Positions 5,596-5,908 of a stretch of 5,908 bases of DNA are shown here, in pieces. How positions within the stretch are numbered: the stretch's first letter is position 1; every line of letters begins with the position of its first letter. This stretch comes from Mageeibacillus sp. UBA1046. Its GTDB lineage: Bacteria; Bacillota; Clostridia; Saccharofermentanales; DTU023. Under the pieces are notes generated by a model, which saw only the letters and a list, made by a program, of their open reading frames with translations, was not told the origin of the DNA and ran no database searches. Made by a program: the position numbers and the translations under genes. The stretch spans positions 4,742-10,649 of the forward strand of contig DCDV01000019.1 of assembly GCA_002316595.1 (NCBI GenBank). Reading direction: 5' to 3'.

Positions 5596-5667
5596 ATGGT
5601 TTGTGCACAGCTAAGGAGACAAAAAATTGAAAGTCCAGAGAAAGTCAGGACAAAGGTAGAGGTATGA
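5596..5667 (+). CDS. possible small ORF coupled to the ABC gene (23 residues)
   Basis: Seen: an ATG at 5596 opens 23 codons (begins MVCAQLRRQK, rich in Lys, Arg and Glu) and ends at TGA 5665-5667, overlapping the ABC gene's ATG at 5664 as ATGA. Such overlaps often mean translational coupling. Against it: no clear Shine-Dalgarno before 5596 and no family recognised. An alternative in the same stretch is a TTG at 5627, which has AAGGAG at 5613-5618 with 8-nt spacing and encodes ten basic-rich residues ending at TAG 5657-5659. At most one of these is likely real; either could be a leader peptide. Confidence 0.2.
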   Translation: MVCAQLRRQKIESPEKVRTKVEV

Positions 5668-5908
5668 GAGAATACCGGACTGTACTTCCATTTATCCGCA
5701 CCAACAAAGGGCGTTATTTCTTGGGGATATTTGCCCTGCTTTTCGTCGATGCGGCAAATCTGCTGATCCCACAGGTGATTCGTATCTTTGCTGACTGGTC
5801 GCAGTTTGGTGAGCTGACACGGGAACGAATAGTCTGGGCTGCCGGAGCTATACTTATTCTTGGACTTGCTGTCGCTACCGGACGTTACGGCTGGCGGGGC
5901 TATATCTT
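5664..5908 (+). CDS. ABC exporter, N-terminal transmembrane part (truncated by window edge)
   Basis: Only 81 codons are present; the frame is open at the right edge. Seen: a short basic N-terminus (MREYRTVLPFIRTNKGRY), a first membrane segment at about 18-42 ending in LIPQVIRIFAD, a polar loop, a second membrane segment at about 55-75, and GRYGWR at 73-78. This pattern matches the start of type I ABC exporters, multidrug MdlB/YheI-like, in which membrane domain and ATPase are fused; the ATPase part would lie beyond the window. The ATG at 5664 has AAAGG 7 nt upstream, and an in-frame stop at 5628-5630 with no other start between excludes a longer protein. It is divergent from the sugar-acid operon and probably functionally unrelated. 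Such exporters often come as adjacent heterodimer pairs, so a partner may follow. Confidence 0.85.
   Translation, partial: MREYRTVLPFIRTNKGRYFLGIFALLFVDAANLLIPQVIRIFADWSQFGELTRERIVWAAGAILILGLAVATGRYGWRGYI

Larger units (their letters stand above)
5168..5663. other. 496-bp divergent intergenic region, AT-rich, without a convincing gene
   Basis: It separates the - strand operon from the + strand ABC gene. It holds the operon promoter at 5245-5253, palindromes at 5183-5196, 5225-5240 and 5354-5366, the direct repeats at 5456-5481, and two short + strand frames at 5434-5553 and 5596-5667. The strand near 5180-5370 is very AT-rich, while 5400-5660 is more balanced. No regulator gene, RNA gene or riboswitch fold was recognised. 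No strong -10/-35 pair for the ABC gene was found. Confidence 0.7.

Noticed and set aside
1..5908. CRISPR arrays, insertion sequences, phage genes and replication origins
   Set aside because: No regularly spaced repeats, transposase or integrase motifs, terminal inverted repeats or origin-like clusters were seen on either strand.

Overview
The window looks like chromosomal DNA from a low-to-mid G+C Bacillota (Firmicutes; Clostridia or Negativicutes would both fit). The reasons are strong purine-rich Shine-Dalgarno sites in front of every gene, AT-rich intergenic DNA, a tRNA gene with an encoded CCA end, and proteins that read like families common in gut anaerobes. The genus cannot be fixed from the sequence alone.

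Layout. Positions 1-34 are the 3' end of a tRNA gene on the + strand, followed at 37-67 by a strong hairpin that can act as a shared, bidirectional terminator. From 5167 down to 96, four genes run on the - strand and form one putative operon, in transcription order: a D-2-hydroxyacid dehydrogenase (5167-4073), a class II DHAP-dependent aldolase of the GatY/KbaY/FbaA type (4039-3197), a GntP-family sugar-acid permease (3063-1651) and an FGGY carbohydrate kinase (1616-96). The gaps are 33, 133 and 34 bp. The 133-bp gap before gntP holds inverted repeats. A divergent intergenic region of about 500 bp (5168-5663) separates the operon from a + strand ABC exporter gene that runs off the right edge (5664-5908). 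This region carries an extended -10 promoter for the operon, several short palindromes and direct repeats, and two small uncertain reading frames.

How the genes may work together (inference). GntP permeases import aldonates and related acids, FGGY kinases phosphorylate sugars or sugar acids, class II aldolases of this type cleave a ketose-phosphate to DHAP plus an aldehyde, and D-2-hydroxyacid dehydrogenases reduce 2-oxo acids such as glyoxylate or hydroxypyruvate. Put together, the set suggests uptake of a (keto) sugar acid, phosphorylation, cleavage to DHAP plus a short oxo-acid, and NAD(P)H-dependent reduction of that oxo-acid. No dedicated first-step dehydrogenase, isomerase or transcriptional regulator lies in the window, so substrate and regulator remain unknown. 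I do not recognise this exact four-gene combination as a characterised pathway, and it is the best candidate here for something undescribed.
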